Shown piece after piece: positions 1 to 8,722 of a stretch of DNA of 53,523 nucleotides. Under the pieces are notes generated by a model. That model saw nothing but the letters and a program-made list of their open reading frames with translations, was not told the DNA's origin and did not search any database. Position numbers and translations under genes: made by a program. This DNA comes from Methylobacterium symbioticum (GTDB lineage: Bacteria > Pseudomonadota > Alphaproteobacteria > Rhizobiales > Beijerinckiaceae). Numbering within the stretch: the stretch's first letter is position 1; each line of letters begins with the position of its first letter. The stretch covers positions 1-53,523 of the forward strand of contig NZ_CABFPH010000033.1 in NCBI RefSeq assembly GCF_902141845.1, read 5' to 3'.

Positions 1-363
1 CGCGACGCGCCGGCGCTCGCCATCGTGGCCGGCCTGCAGGATGCCGGCGCCCGGGTGCGCGCCTACGATCCCGAGGGCATGGACCAGGCCCGCGCGCTGA
101 TGCCGGGGCTCGCCTATGCGGAGGATCCCTATGCCTGCGCGGAGGGAGCCGACGCCCTCGTCATCGTGACCGAGTGGGATGCCTTCCGGGCGCTGGATCT
201 CGACCGGTTGCGGCGCATCATGGCCGCGCCGGTCCTGGTCGACCTGCGCAACATCTACGACGCCGCGACCGCCGCGCGGCACGGCTTCCGCTACCGTGGC
301 GTCGGCGTGCCGGAGCATTCCGATCAAACGCTCGTGGCTGAAGTGGATACGGGGGTAACATAA
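1..363 (+). CDS. ugd: UDP-glucose 6-dehydrogenase, C-terminal part
   Basis: This is the 3' end of a gene that begins before the window; frame 1 is open from the first base to TAA at 361-363. UDP-glucose dehydrogenase makes UDP-glucuronate from UDP-glucose and two NAD+. The visible 120 residues form the C-terminal Rossmann-like UDP-binding domain: a short 'VRAYDPEG' strand-turn, the 'ALVIVTEWDAFR' segment, and the family-typical ending 'VDLRNIYD' followed by 'YRGVGVP'. The catalytic cysteine lies upstream and cannot be seen. It sits at the head of an exopolysaccharide locus that also encodes a UDP-glucuronate 4-epimerase at 16114, so it would supply uronic acid precursors. Confidence 0.9.
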   Translation, partial: RDAPALAIVAGLQDAGARVRAYDPEGMDQARALMPGLAYAEDPYACAEGADALVIVTEWDAFRALDLDRLRRIMAAPVLVDLRNIYDAATAARHGFRYRGVGVPEHSDQTLVAEVDTGVT

Positions 364-673
364 GATACTGCGTCGCAGCAAAAGCGTGCCGTCATGTCGT
401 TTCGCAGTGCAGCAGATAATGAAATCAAATGACGTCGCGCGCTATCGCTGAGGATGCGGGACAAACGAGAATCTGTTCATTGGTGCGGATAAAACCTAGC
501 TATCCACATAATGAATTTGATTGAATTTGACCGGTGGCGAGGCAGCATATAAGCATTGAGTGGGAAATTTACTTAGGTTGATAATATTCCTATTCAGTCA
601 TGTCCTTGGCGCAAAATTTTCTAGACAAAGATTTTGTTTTCGGGAGTTCGGGTCAATCCCGATGGAGCCATCG
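364..673. other. AT-richer intergenic region before the LuxR-type regulator
   Basis: About 310 bases without a convincing gene, with clearly lower GC than the surroundings from 400 to 660. Just after the ugd stop there is a short inverted repeat (CTGCG-T-CGCAG, 368-378). The second half contains promoter-like hexamers that probably drive the regulator gene and the glycosyltransferase operon. Confidence 0.6.
556..585 (+). promoter_or_regulatory. candidate sigma70-type promoter
   Basis: TTGAGT at 556-561 and GATAAT at 580-585 are separated by 18 bases, in the AT-rich leader about 90 bases before the proposed start of the LuxR-type regulator. A second, weaker pair is TTGACC at 527-532 and TATAAG at 548-553, with a short 15-base spacer. 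Both are visual matches only. Confidence 0.3.
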
Positions 674-1417
674 ATGAGGCGTCTGCTCGTTGCCGATAGC
701 CAGGGCTTTTATCGCAGCGGGCTTCGGGCCGCCGTCGAGGCCGCCATCCCATCCCTCGAAGTGGTCGAGGCGCAGTCCTACGAGGCCATGTTCGCGATCC
801 TCGACCAGAGGCCGATCGACGTGGTCCTCGTCGATCCCCAGCTCGCCGGGGTGACCTCGCTCGACACGCTCAAGATCCTGCGCGCGCTCTATCCCTGCGT
901 GCGCTTCGCGCTGCTCTCGGCCGCGGGGCGCCAGCACGACGTCTTCAAGATCCTGGCCGCGGGCTTCAGCGGCTTCATCTTCAAGTCGCAGGGCGAGGAG
1001 GAGATCATCGGCGCGATCTCCGACATCCTGTCGGGCCGCGTCTACATCCCGCCGGTGCGGGAGGAGTATCCGGCGGCCGGCGCGCCCGGCCTCGGTGCCG
1101 CTCCCGCGCGCCCGGCCCTGGAGGCTCCGGCCTATGGGGGCACCCAGAAGGCCTTCCAAGAGATCGACAAGCTCACCCCGCGCCAGCGCGAGGTCCTCGC
1201 CCTGATCGCGGAGGGGCTGCCGAACAAGGAGATCGCGCGGCGTCTCAACATCTCCGAGGCGACGACGAAGATCCATGCCGGCGCCCTCATGCGGGTGCTC
1301 GGGGTGAAGAACCGGACCGAGGCCGCCCTCCTCGTGCAGAGCCTCTGCGTCAAGCTGGAGGAGGGCGAGGCCGCCTTCGAGCGCGGCGGCCGCTACGCCC
1401 TCATCCGGCGGCCATGA
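674..1417 (+). CDS. LuxR/NarL-family response regulator
   Basis: A two-domain regulator of about 247 residues. Residues 1-125 form a receiver domain with the likely phosphoacceptor Asp54 ('VLVDPQL') and the conserved Lys104 ('FIFKSQG'). The usual acidic pair is reduced to A-D8-S. The C-terminal region is a LuxR helix-turn-helix ('LTPRQREVLALIAEGLPNKEIARRL' region, ending 'VKNRTEAAL'). The ATG at 674 has GGAG at 664-667 with 6-base spacing; an ATG at 662 would add four residues and has a poorer site. The stop overlaps the next start (ATGA at 1414-1417), so it is translationally coupled to a glycosyltransferase and is probably a local exopolysaccharide regulator. No partner kinase is adjacent. 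Confidence 0.88.
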   Translation: MRRLLVADSQGFYRSGLRAAVEAAIPSLEVVEAQSYEAMFAILDQRPIDVVLVDPQLAGVTSLDTLKILRALYPCVRFALLSAAGRQHDVFKILAAGFSGFIFKSQGEEEIIGAISDILSGRVYIPPVREEYPAAGAPGLGAAPARPALEAPAYGGTQKAFQEIDKLTPRQREVLALIAEGLPNKEIARRLNISEATTKIHAGALMRVLGVKNRTEAALLVQSLCVKLEEGEAAFERGGRYALIRRP

Positions 1418-2601
1418 GCGCCCTCGGCGACCGGCGCGAGGCGCTCCGATCCGAGCCCGTCCGGATCCCGGAAGCGATCCCGGAAGCGGCCCGCAGCCGC
1501 TGGTGCTTCTTCTCGCCGGGCGAGCGCTCGCTGCGCGTCCTCGAGGGCGACTCGCGGACCTCCGGCGGCGCCGAGGCCCAGGTCGCCCATCTCGCCGCCG
1601 CCCTGGCCGCGCAGGGGCACGCGGTCAGCCTGATCTACGGGGACGGGCACTGCGCCCGCCCGCCCGAGACGCGGGCCGGCGTGCTGTGCCTCGACGCGGC
1701 GCCCGCCTGGCGGCGCCCACGCAGCCTCGCCGCCTTCTGGCGGGTGCTCCGGGTGCAGGCGCCCGACGTGCTCTACGCGCGCCTGCCGAGCGACTTCCTG
1801 GCCCTGCTGGGCCTCGCCGCCCGCAGCCGCCCGGGCGGCCGGTTCGTCTATGCCCTCGCCCACGACCTTCACACCCGCGGCTGGACGGCCTACGACCACC
1901 GCCGCTGGTTCCACGGCCCGGCCCACGCCCTCGGCCTGCGCGCCGCCCACCGGATCGCGGTCCAGCATGCCGCCCAGCGCGACGCCCTCGCCCCGGCCCT
2001 GCGCCGCCGGGCGATGCTGGTCCCGAACATCCTGCGCAGCGTCCGCGCCGGGCCGCGCGACCTCGATGCGGCCCGCCACGACATCGTCTGGGTCGCCAAG
2101 ATCCGTCCCGAGAAGCGCCTCGACCGCCTGCTCGATCTGGCCGAGGCCCGCCCGTCCCTCGGCATCGCGGTGGTCGGCGGCTACGATCCGCTCATGCCGC
2201 CGGATCTGCGCGCCGGGCTGGAGCGCCGGGCCGCCGCCCTGCCGAACCTGCGGATGCTCGGCGACATGCGCGCCGAGGCCGTCCTGGAGGTGATCGGGGC
2301 GAGCCGCGTGCTGGTGAACACCTCGGACGCGGAGGGCTTTCCCAACACGATGCTGGAGGCCTGGAGCGCCGGCGTGCCGGTCGTGTCCCTCTCGGTCGAT
2401 CCCGGCGGGGTCATCGCCCGCGAGGGGCTCGGCCTGGTGAGCGGCGGCACGGACGCCCTGGCGCGCGATGCCGAGGCCCTCGTGCGCGACGCCGCGCTCA
2501 ACCGGCGCTGTGGGCTGCGCGGGCTCGACTACGTCCGGACGCGGCATGCGCGGGACGTGGTCTGCGAGAGCCTCAGACGCTGCGCCGTCGGCAGCCCGTG
2601 A
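1414..2601 (+). CDS. GT4-family glycosyltransferase
   Basis: A 395-residue GT-B fold enzyme predicted to transfer a sugar from a nucleotide-sugar to a growing lipid-linked repeat unit on the cytoplasmic side. The N-terminal half has a glycine-rich 'SGGAEAQVAHLAAALAAQGH' acceptor-domain helix. The C-terminal half has 'DIVWVAKIRPEKRLD', typical of the donor domain start, and the E-x7-E signature 'EGFPNTMLEA' near residue 306, followed by 'GVPVVSL'. The start ATG overlaps the stop of the LuxR-type regulator, indicating one transcript. The sugar specificity cannot be read from the sequence. Confidence 0.88.
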   Translation: MSALGDRREALRSEPVRIPEAIPEAARSRWCFFSPGERSLRVLEGDSRTSGGAEAQVAHLAAALAAQGHAVSLIYGDGHCARPPETRAGVLCLDAAPAWRRPRSLAAFWRVLRVQAPDVLYARLPSDFLALLGLAARSRPGGRFVYALAHDLHTRGWTAYDHRRWFHGPAHALGLRAAHRIAVQHAAQRDALAPALRRRAMLVPNILRSVRAGPRDLDAARHDIVWVAKIRPEKRLDRLLDLAEARPSLGIAVVGGYDPLMPPDLRAGLERRAAALPNLRMLGDMRAEAVLEVIGASRVLVNTSDAEGFPNTMLEAWSAGVPVVSLSVDPGGVIAREGLGLVSGGTDALARDAEALVRDAALNRRCGLRGLDYVRTRHARDVVCESLRRCAVGSP

Positions 2602-2776
2602 GCGCCGGGTCCCGATCACGCGGCGTTCGTCGAGCGGTGCGGCTCGGAGAGGGGCCTCTCGGGAAGGTCCTGCTCCGGGCCCGTCCCGCTGCGGGCAGGC
2701 CGTGTTCCGGCAGTCCAGGTCGGGGGGCTTGATCGCTCCGGATCAGGCTGCGTCGCCGTCGGGGGAGGAACCGAGA

Positions 2777-3916
2777 ATGAAGATTTCCGTCTTTCCCTTC
2801 GGGGACAACGACCACAACCAGCAGGTGCTGGCCGGGTTCGAGATCCTCAGGCGCCTCGGCTGTCTGGAGATCCGATACAGATATGACGGGTTGAGCGTCT
2901 TCAACATGGACCACACGAGCAGGACGGAATACTCCGCCCTCTATCAGATCGTCGTCATGCGGCTGGATGGCGTCGGGGATGTCGTCTTCGATCTGAACGA
3001 CAGCGATATCGTCTTCGAAAATCTGCACGACGCCTGTATCGTCTACTTCAAGCGCAGCTTCTGCCGTTCGGCGCATGCCCGGTTCCCGAAGATCAGGCCC
3101 CTCGGGCTGAACTACGAGGCGCGACCGCCCTTTCTGAGCGCGAGCGCGCTGTACAGGTCGATCGTCCTGTCGAAGAGCGCCGTCTCACGGGTGCGCGGCG
3201 TGCTCCGCGTCTTCGGCCTGCCGCGGCCCTACACCTTCAGCCCGAACAAGGACCGCCAGGCGCGGATATCGCTCCCCGCCCCGCCGCGGATCCTGTTTCT
3301 CGCACGGACCTGGGACCCGTGCGAGTTCGATGCGCAGTACCATCGGCATCTCGACGCCATCAACGCGATGCGTGCGGACTGCGTCCGCGAGTTGCGGCGC
3401 ACCTTCGGGGACAGCTTCACGGGCGGCTTGCTGGCAAGCCCGCACGCGAAACGCCATTTCCCGGATTGCGTGACGCCAGCCACGCTGCGGACCGACCGGC
3501 GCTCCTTTCTGAGGCTGGTCGACACGCACCAGATCTGCGTCGCCACGAGCGGATTGCACGATTCCACGGGATGGAAGTTCGCGGAGTTCGTCGCGAAGGG
3601 ACGCGCGATCGTGGCGGAGGCGATGCGCTTCCAGGTGCCCGGCCCGATGAGCGAAGGCACGAACTACCTCGCCTTCGATTCCGCGGCATCGTGCGTGGAG
3701 AAATGCGCCGTCCTGATGCGGGACGCCGAGTATCGCTACGAGATGATGTCGGCAAACCGCGCCTACTACAACGGCTACGTCTCGCCGGAGGCGCTGGTCC
3801 GGAACGCGATCAGCTGGGCCTGTCCGACGATCGAGCGGGGCCTCCAGCCGCACCCGGCCAAGGGACGCGAAGCCGGCCTGCCCGAGGCCGGACCGGCCTC
3901 GCTGCGCTTCGGCTGA
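2777..3916 (+). CDS. unknown protein with a glycosyltransferase-like C-terminus
   Basis: A 379-residue protein that I do not recognise. The ATG at 2777 has a strong GGGAGGA site 8-10 bases upstream. There is no signal peptide or membrane segment. The C-terminal third ('STGWKFAEFVAKGRAIVAE', then 'GTNYLAFDSAASCVEKCAVL', then 'MMSANRAYYNGYVSPE') resembles the donor-side end of GT-B enzymes, where a glutamate-containing helix is followed by a 'YL.F' segment and a residue-counting helix. It lies between a glycosyltransferase and a CapA homologue, so a role in polysaccharide assembly is likely by context. Composition is slightly less GC-rich than its neighbours. Confidence 0.75.
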   Translation: MKISVFPFGDNDHNQQVLAGFEILRRLGCLEIRYRYDGLSVFNMDHTSRTEYSALYQIVVMRLDGVGDVVFDLNDSDIVFENLHDACIVYFKRSFCRSAHARFPKIRPLGLNYEARPPFLSASALYRSIVLSKSAVSRVRGVLRVFGLPRPYTFSPNKDRQARISLPAPPRILFLARTWDPCEFDAQYHRHLDAINAMRADCVRELRRTFGDSFTGGLLASPHAKRHFPDCVTPATLRTDRRSFLRLVDTHQICVATSGLHDSTGWKFAEFVAKGRAIVAEAMRFQVPGPMSEGTNYLAFDSAASCVEKCAVLMRDAEYRYEMMSANRAYYNGYVSPEALVRNAISWACPTIERGLQPHPAKGREAGLPEAGPASLRFG

Positions 3917-3961
3917 CGCCGCGCCAGCGCGGCGGGAATTGACAGGAAGGGTGTGGGATCC

Positions 3962-5092
3962 ATGCGGTTCGCAGTTCTGGGCGACATCTACCTGAACGAC
4001 GGCGTCGGCCTGCCCGACCGCCAGAACATCTTCTCGGCCGTGCAGGAGGCGGTCGGCCCCGAGACGGCTCTGGTCGGCAACGTCGAATGCGCGCTCACCG
4101 ACAGGAAGAGCCACTTCCCCTACAAGTGGGCCTCACTCTGCGTGAAGCCGACGGCGGTGGAGGCGTTGCGGGCCCTGTCCGTGGCGACGATCGCCAACAA
4201 CCATGCCGGGGATGCCGGGCCGTCGGGCCTGCGGGACACCGTCGACGCCCTGCGGGCGGCGGGGATCGGGACGGTCGGGTACGGGGACGATCTGGAGGCC
4301 TCGCTCGAGCCGTTCGTCCTGGAGCGGCCGGACGGCCGGATCGCCTTCATCGCGCTCTGCTGCCTGACGACGAACCCCCTCTGCCTGGCGACCCCGGCGG
4401 ATCCCGGGATCGCCCCCCTGTCCGTGCAGACCCTGCGCCGCGGCATCCAGAACGCCAAGCGGAAGGCGGAAACGGTGGTCGTCCTGCTGCACTGGGGCTG
4501 CGAGCAGACGCATTATCCGGTCCCCGATCAGATCAGGCTGGGGCGCTTGGCCGTCGAGGCCGGTGCCGATGCGGTCGTGGGCTGCCATGCCCACGTGATC
4601 CAATCCTACGAGCTCTACAAGGGGCGATGGATCTTCCATGGGATCGGCAATTTCTTCTTCGACGCCGTCAATGCCAGCCTGTTCCGGGACGGGCAGTTCA
4701 TCTCCACGGTGCCGATCGAGCACGCGATCCGCAATCGCGAGTCGCTCGTGCCGACCTTCGAGCTCCGTGACGGCAAGCTCACGCTCGCGAGCCTGGTCCT
4801 GACGCGCTGGCAGGAGGGGGGCGCGCCCGGCGTGTACGATCTCTCCGAGGCCGCGATCCGGATCGACAGGATCAACGCGCGGCTCGGCGCATGGATCTTC
4901 CGGCATCCCTTCAAGGCGGCGAGCAAGGCCGAGATGCGGCTCCGGTGCCGCCTGCACAACGGCTTCCCGTCCTACGACTATTCCGACCTGCCGATCCACG
5001 GGAACTGGGATGTCCGGGCCCTCGCGGCGGGTGCCGTGCGTCGGGCCGGCCGGGCCCTGGTGGGCCTGCGGGGCAACCGCGCCGGAATTTGA
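3962..5092 (+). CDS. CapA-family (PGA_cap) metallophosphoesterase-like protein
   Basis: A 376-residue protein of the CapA/PgsA family, found in poly-gamma-glutamate capsule loci and in many polysaccharide loci. Calcineurin-like metal-site motifs are present in order: 'LGDIYLND' at the start, 'GNVECALTD', 'IANNHAGDAG', 'LLHWGCEQ', 'GCHAHVIQ' and 'GIGNFFFD'. No N-terminal signal or anchor is visible, unlike classical CapA, so it may act in the cytoplasm. AGGAAGG at 3944-3950 lies 11 bases before the ATG; a GTG at 3953 in the same frame is a less likely start. The substrate in this locus is unknown. Confidence 0.88.
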   Translation: MRFAVLGDIYLNDGVGLPDRQNIFSAVQEAVGPETALVGNVECALTDRKSHFPYKWASLCVKPTAVEALRALSVATIANNHAGDAGPSGLRDTVDALRAAGIGTVGYGDDLEASLEPFVLERPDGRIAFIALCCLTTNPLCLATPADPGIAPLSVQTLRRGIQNAKRKAETVVVLLHWGCEQTHYPVPDQIRLGRLAVEAGADAVVGCHAHVIQSYELYKGRWIFHGIGNFFFDAVNASLFRDGQFISTVPIEHAIRNRESLVPTFELRDGKLTLASLVLTRWQEGGAPGVYDLSEAAIRIDRINARLGAWIFRHPFKAASKAEMRLRCRLHNGFPSYDYSDLPIHGNWDVRALAAGAVRRAGRALVGLRGNRAGI

Positions 5093-5336
5093 CGGCGGTC
5101 AACACGATTCGCGGCTGCCTGCCGTACACGCGGATCGCAGCCTGGAAGCCGAGCTTGCCGAGAGCGGCCTCGAGCGCCGAGCAACCATCCGCGAGCACCG
5201 ATGCGTCGTATTGTTCGAGCGAGGCGACGCACGCCGCGGTCATCGATCCCGGTCACATGGCGGTCCCAGCCCGTGCGCCTGAACGTCGTCCGCCTCTCGC
5301 AAGCGCGGGTTCCGACCGGGACGGGAGGGCCGGGGC

Positions 5337-6902
5337 GTGTCTAGCACGAGCGCTCTGACGCAGGGGCCGAACCTGCCCTCGGACGCCGCCAAGCGCGTCC
5401 GCTTCATCGTGAACGCGGCCTCCAACCTCGCCTATTTCGTCTTCAGCGCCGGACTCATGGTCTGGTACGTGCCCTATCTCGTCCACCATCTCGGGCCCGC
5501 CGCCTACGGCATCCTGCCGCTGGCGAATGCCGTGGTGATGCAGGCCGTCATGCTGTCCGACGGCCTCAACACCTCCGCCTTCCGCTTCCTGGCGATCGAC
5601 ATGGGGCGGGGCGACGCCGCCGCGGCGCAGAGGACGTTCAACAGCGCCGCCGTCCTGATCTCCGGCACCTGCCTCCTGCTCCTCGTCCTGTCCGCCCTGT
5701 GCGTCTGGTTGCTGCCCGCGGTCTTCCATCTCTCGACCCCGGTCGGCGAGGCGCGGTTCCTGTTCGCGAGCATGTTCCTCACCACGATCGCGGCGATCTT
5801 CTCGGGCCTGTTCGGCACGCCGACGCAGATCCTGCATCGCTTCGACCTGCGCAATCTCGCGCGCACGGCGACCCTCGCGGCGCGGGTCGGCGTCGTGGTG
5901 ATCTGCTTCGCGGTCTGGCCGGCCAATCTCTGGATCGTGGGGGCGGCCCTCCTGATCTCGGCCGCGGTCGGCCTCACCTGCGAGATGCTGATCTGCTGGC
6001 GCCTCGCGCCCCAGCTCGCGTTCAGGCCGCATCATGCGCAGCCCGATCGGGTCCGGGACCTCGTCGGCCTGACCAAGTGGTCGACGATCAATATGTTCGG
6101 CGCGCTGCTCATGACGCAGCTCGAACTGGTGATCGTCAACCTCACCTTCGGCGCCGAGATGACGGGGCGCTACGGCTCGCTCATCCTCCTGCCCACCCTG
6201 GTGACGGCGATCGCCGAGATCGTCGTGCCGATCCTGAGTCCGGAGATCATGGCGCGCTACGCGGCCGGCGACCGGCTCGGCATCGAGCGCCTCGCCAGCA
6301 GCGCGGTCCGGCTGGTCGGGGTCGGCCTCGCCCTGCCCGCCGGGATCATCTGCGGCTTCGGGCATCCCTTCCTGTCGCTGTGGCTCGGCCCGGCCTTCGC
6401 CGATCTCGACCTGGTGCTCGCGCTGATGTCCGGGCACCTCGCCATCTCCCTCTCGACCCGGGTCCTCTTCTACGTCCTGACGGCCTACAACGCGGTGCGG
6501 GTGCAGGCCTTCATCTCGGTGGGCGCCGGCCTGGTCTATCTGGGGGTGGCGCTCGCGCTGGCGCGCTGGAGCGGCTGGGGCGTCGCCAGCATCGCCGCCG
6601 CGACGGCCCTGGTCTGGTGCCTGAAGAACTCCCTGGTCATCCCGGCCTACTGCGCGCGCGTCGTCGGCCTGTCGCCCTTCGCCTTCATCCGGCCGCTCGC
6701 CGCGCCCCTGATCGGTCTCGCCGCGGTCACCCTGGCCGGGCGGCTCCTCTGCGACCTGTACGCCCTGACGTCCTGGGTCTCGCTGGCGGCGGCGGTCACG
6801 CTGGTCACCCTCGCCTACGGGGTCGGCGCCTACGCCCTCCTGCTGACGGGGGCGGACCGTCGCGTGCTGCGCGGCGCGGTCGGGCGAGACCGCAGCGCCT
6901 GA
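5337..6902 (+). CDS. polysaccharide flippase (Wzx-like, MOP superfamily)
   Basis: A 521-residue integral membrane protein with about 12-14 hydrophobic helices spread over the whole length, starting with 'NLAYFVFSAGLMVWYVPYLV' and ending with 'LAYGVGAYALLLTG'. This layout is typical of flippases that move undecaprenyl-linked repeat units across the inner membrane. The GTG start has GGGAGGG 7 bases upstream (5323-5329). It is preceded by about 240 bases of non-coding sequence and followed by an AT-rich gap and the polymerase-like gene. The assignment rests on topology and on the locus rather than on a diagnostic motif. Confidence 0.85.
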   Translation: MSSTSALTQGPNLPSDAAKRVRFIVNAASNLAYFVFSAGLMVWYVPYLVHHLGPAAYGILPLANAVVMQAVMLSDGLNTSAFRFLAIDMGRGDAAAAQRTFNSAAVLISGTCLLLLVLSALCVWLLPAVFHLSTPVGEARFLFASMFLTTIAAIFSGLFGTPTQILHRFDLRNLARTATLAARVGVVVICFAVWPANLWIVGAALLISAAVGLTCEMLICWRLAPQLAFRPHHAQPDRVRDLVGLTKWSTINMFGALLMTQLELVIVNLTFGAEMTGRYGSLILLPTLVTAIAEIVVPILSPEIMARYAAGDRLGIERLASSAVRLVGVGLALPAGIICGFGHPFLSLWLGPAFADLDLVLALMSGHLAISLSTRVLFYVLTAYNAVRVQAFISVGAGLVYLGVALALARWSGWGVASIAAATALVWCLKNSLVIPAYCARVVGLSPFAFIRPLAAPLIGLAAVTLAGRLLCDLYALTSWVSLAAAVTLVTLAYGVGAYALLLTGADRRVLRGAVGRDRSA

Positions 6903-7277
6903 TGCGGCGAGGGCCGCGCCGACGGAGGCGGGCCCGGGCGCCTATCACGATCCGGCTCAAGATCGAGCGGATGCATAGCTCGGAATTCTGCTCTGATGGT
7001 GCGTTCAACGTAGGAAAATGGGAAATTTGACATCCGTCAATCTGAGGCGCCTGCATTGGCCTAATTCGAGGTCTTAAGTCATCAACGAATTGTGCGTTGC
7101 ACATAGTGCTTTTGTCGTGAGTGCGGATTAGAACAGAACCTGTTTTGTTTGTGTTCTCTCAAAATTCGGTGGTCAGAGTTTCTGTTTTTTGTGCAAAATT
7201 TGAAAATTAACCTGCTATAATGATTTGCCTCTCTGAGGTTGCGTGGAATTTCATCAGACGTTGCTTGGTGTGATTCG
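6903..7277. other. AT-rich regulatory region before the polymerase-like gene
   Basis: A 375-base gap between the flippase and polymerase-like genes. From about 6955 it is much richer in A and T than the coding DNA. It contains TGTGC-GTT-GCACA (7091-7103), AACAG-AAC-CTGTT (7132-7144) nested in AGAACA...TGTTCT (7130-7157), and a perfect TATAAT (7216-7221) about 57 bases before the gene start. I read it as a second promoter and operator region inside the locus. Confidence 0.6.
7130..7157. promoter_or_regulatory. nested inverted repeat, candidate operator
   Basis: AGAACA (7130-7135) and TGTTCT (7152-7157) form an outer inverted repeat. AACAG-AAC-CTGTT (7132-7144) lies within it. The site is upstream of a TATAAT at 7216-7221 and before the polymerase-like gene, where an operator for one of the locus regulators would be expected. 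Confidence 0.35.
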
Positions 7278-8585
7278 ATGATTGGGACGATGCTGATCGC
7301 GGGTGCGCTCGCGATACCTGTGCTGATCTATCTGCTGGATCACCCGCTGCTGACTCTCAACGCGGCGCTGGTCCTGGTCCTGCTGCCGGTCGGCCTGCGC
7401 GTCGAGCCGCTCTACACGGTGGCGACGAACGGCATGGTTCTGAGCGCGCTGGCGGGATGGATGGCGAGGCCCGACCGTCACAGCCACTGGCCCGCCGCCT
7501 GCGTCCTGCTGGCGCTCCTGATCGGATGGGCCGTCCTGACCATGTTCTGGGCCGCGGATCCGGTCGCCAGCCGGCGCGAGCTGATCGCGTGGCTGATCAG
7601 CTTCATCCTGCTCTTCCTGCTCATCTGCCAGGTCGACTCGCTGCGGGCGCTGGACCGGCTGATGATGACCATGGGCCTGTTCGGCTGGATGATCGTGCTG
7701 GCCTCGTTCCACGCCGTCCTGTTCACGAACTACGACTTCGTCCGCCGCCTGCGCGTGCTGGAGATGAACGAGAACAGTCTCGGGGTCGTGCTGCTGCTGA
7801 TGCTGCCCGGCATCCTCTGGCCCGTCCTGCGCAGCACCGGCCTGCGGCGGGCGGTCCTGATGGTGCTCAGCGTGGTCTACATCCTGTGCACCCTGGCCTT
7901 CGTGGCCCTCAGCGGGTCGCGCGGCAGCGCCATCTCCCTCGTCCTGATCCTGTTCGCGTTCCTCCTCTCCCGCTCGACCCGGCCCTGGGGCCTCGTCGGC
8001 CTCGCCCTGGGCGCAGGCGGCCTGATGGTGGCCCCGGCCCTGTTCAGCATCGTGCTGCAGCGGTTCTCCGAGGAGGATGGCGGCGAGACGGGCGGGCGCG
8101 GCGATCTCTGGGAGGCCAGCCTGAACTTCATCCGCGACCAGCCCTTCACCGGGGCGGGCGTGGGCAACGGGCCGACGGCGCTCCACGACTACATCGCCTC
8201 GATCACCGGCATCTTCAACCACCGGATGGATCTCCCGAGCCACCAGCCGATCCTGGAGGTCGGCGTCGATATCGGCGTGGTCGGCATCGCGCTCTACGTC
8301 GCCGCGATCCTCGCCGCCCTGTGGAGCTTCGCGACCTCGCGCCGGGCCTGGGCCGGCATCCCGGGGGCGCCGGACGGCTACCACATGATCGTGGCCGGCA
8401 CCGCGGCGGGCTTCATGGGCTCGTGGTTCAAGGCCGGCGGCATCAAGAACAATCCGATCTTCTTCCTGCTCCTCGCCCTGCTGCTGCTGCCGGCCTGTCT
8501 CGCCAGGGCCCAGGCCCGGAGCCGGGCGGGCCGTGCGCGCGGCGCCGCGCGTCCCTTCCGGCGGCTGGAGGCGGCCGATGCCTAG
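7278..8585 (+). CDS. O-antigen ligase/polymerase-like membrane protein (Wzy-like)
   Basis: About 435 residues with 10-12 predicted membrane helices ('LIAGALAIPVLIYLLDH', 'ILLFLLICQV', 'LALLLLPACLA' and others). A long periplasmic loop before the last helices contains 'GRGDLWEASLNFIRDQPFTG' and 'SHQPILEVGVDIGVVG'; the G-R-x-x-x-W and H-x-x-x-L-E patterns are typical of the Wzy_C/WaaL fold that polymerises or ligates polyprenyl-linked glycans. The start is uncertain: ATG at 7278 or 7290, neither with a strong ribosome site. It follows the flippase and an AT-rich control region. Confidence 0.82.
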   Translation: MIGTMLIAGALAIPVLIYLLDHPLLTLNAALVLVLLPVGLRVEPLYTVATNGMVLSALAGWMARPDRHSHWPAACVLLALLIGWAVLTMFWAADPVASRRELIAWLISFILLFLLICQVDSLRALDRLMMTMGLFGWMIVLASFHAVLFTNYDFVRRLRVLEMNENSLGVVLLLMLPGILWPVLRSTGLRRAVLMVLSVVYILCTLAFVALSGSRGSAISLVLILFAFLLSRSTRPWGLVGLALGAGGLMVAPALFSIVLQRFSEEDGGETGGRGDLWEASLNFIRDQPFTGAGVGNGPTALHDYIASITGIFNHRMDLPSHQPILEVGVDIGVVGIALYVAAILAALWSFATSRRAWAGIPGAPDGYHMIVAGTAAGFMGSWFKAGGIKNNPIFFLLLALLLLPACLARAQARSRAGRARGAARPFRRLEAADA

Positions 8586-8722
8586 GGCGCTCCGTTCCGA
8601 AGCGCAGGCCGATGCGGCGCATGAGAGCGCGTCGCGACACGGATTCGGAGCCGGCCCGAGGGCGCTCTCGGCCATCCCAGGATGGCCCCCCCGTTCCCAT
8701 CACTGATCGCGGAGACAATCTC

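Noticed and set aside
4990..5243. Short - strand frame starting 'MTAACVASLEQYDASVLADG'
   Set aside because: The first 50 residues look somewhat protein-like, but the frame then runs into the antisense of the CapA-type gene. No ribosome site or family match was seen. It could be a gene fragment, but it is not supportable as a gene.
5253..6437. A 394-codon - strand frame opposite the flippase gene
   Set aside because: The product is highly charged and repetitive, without family motifs. The + strand flippase explains the DNA.
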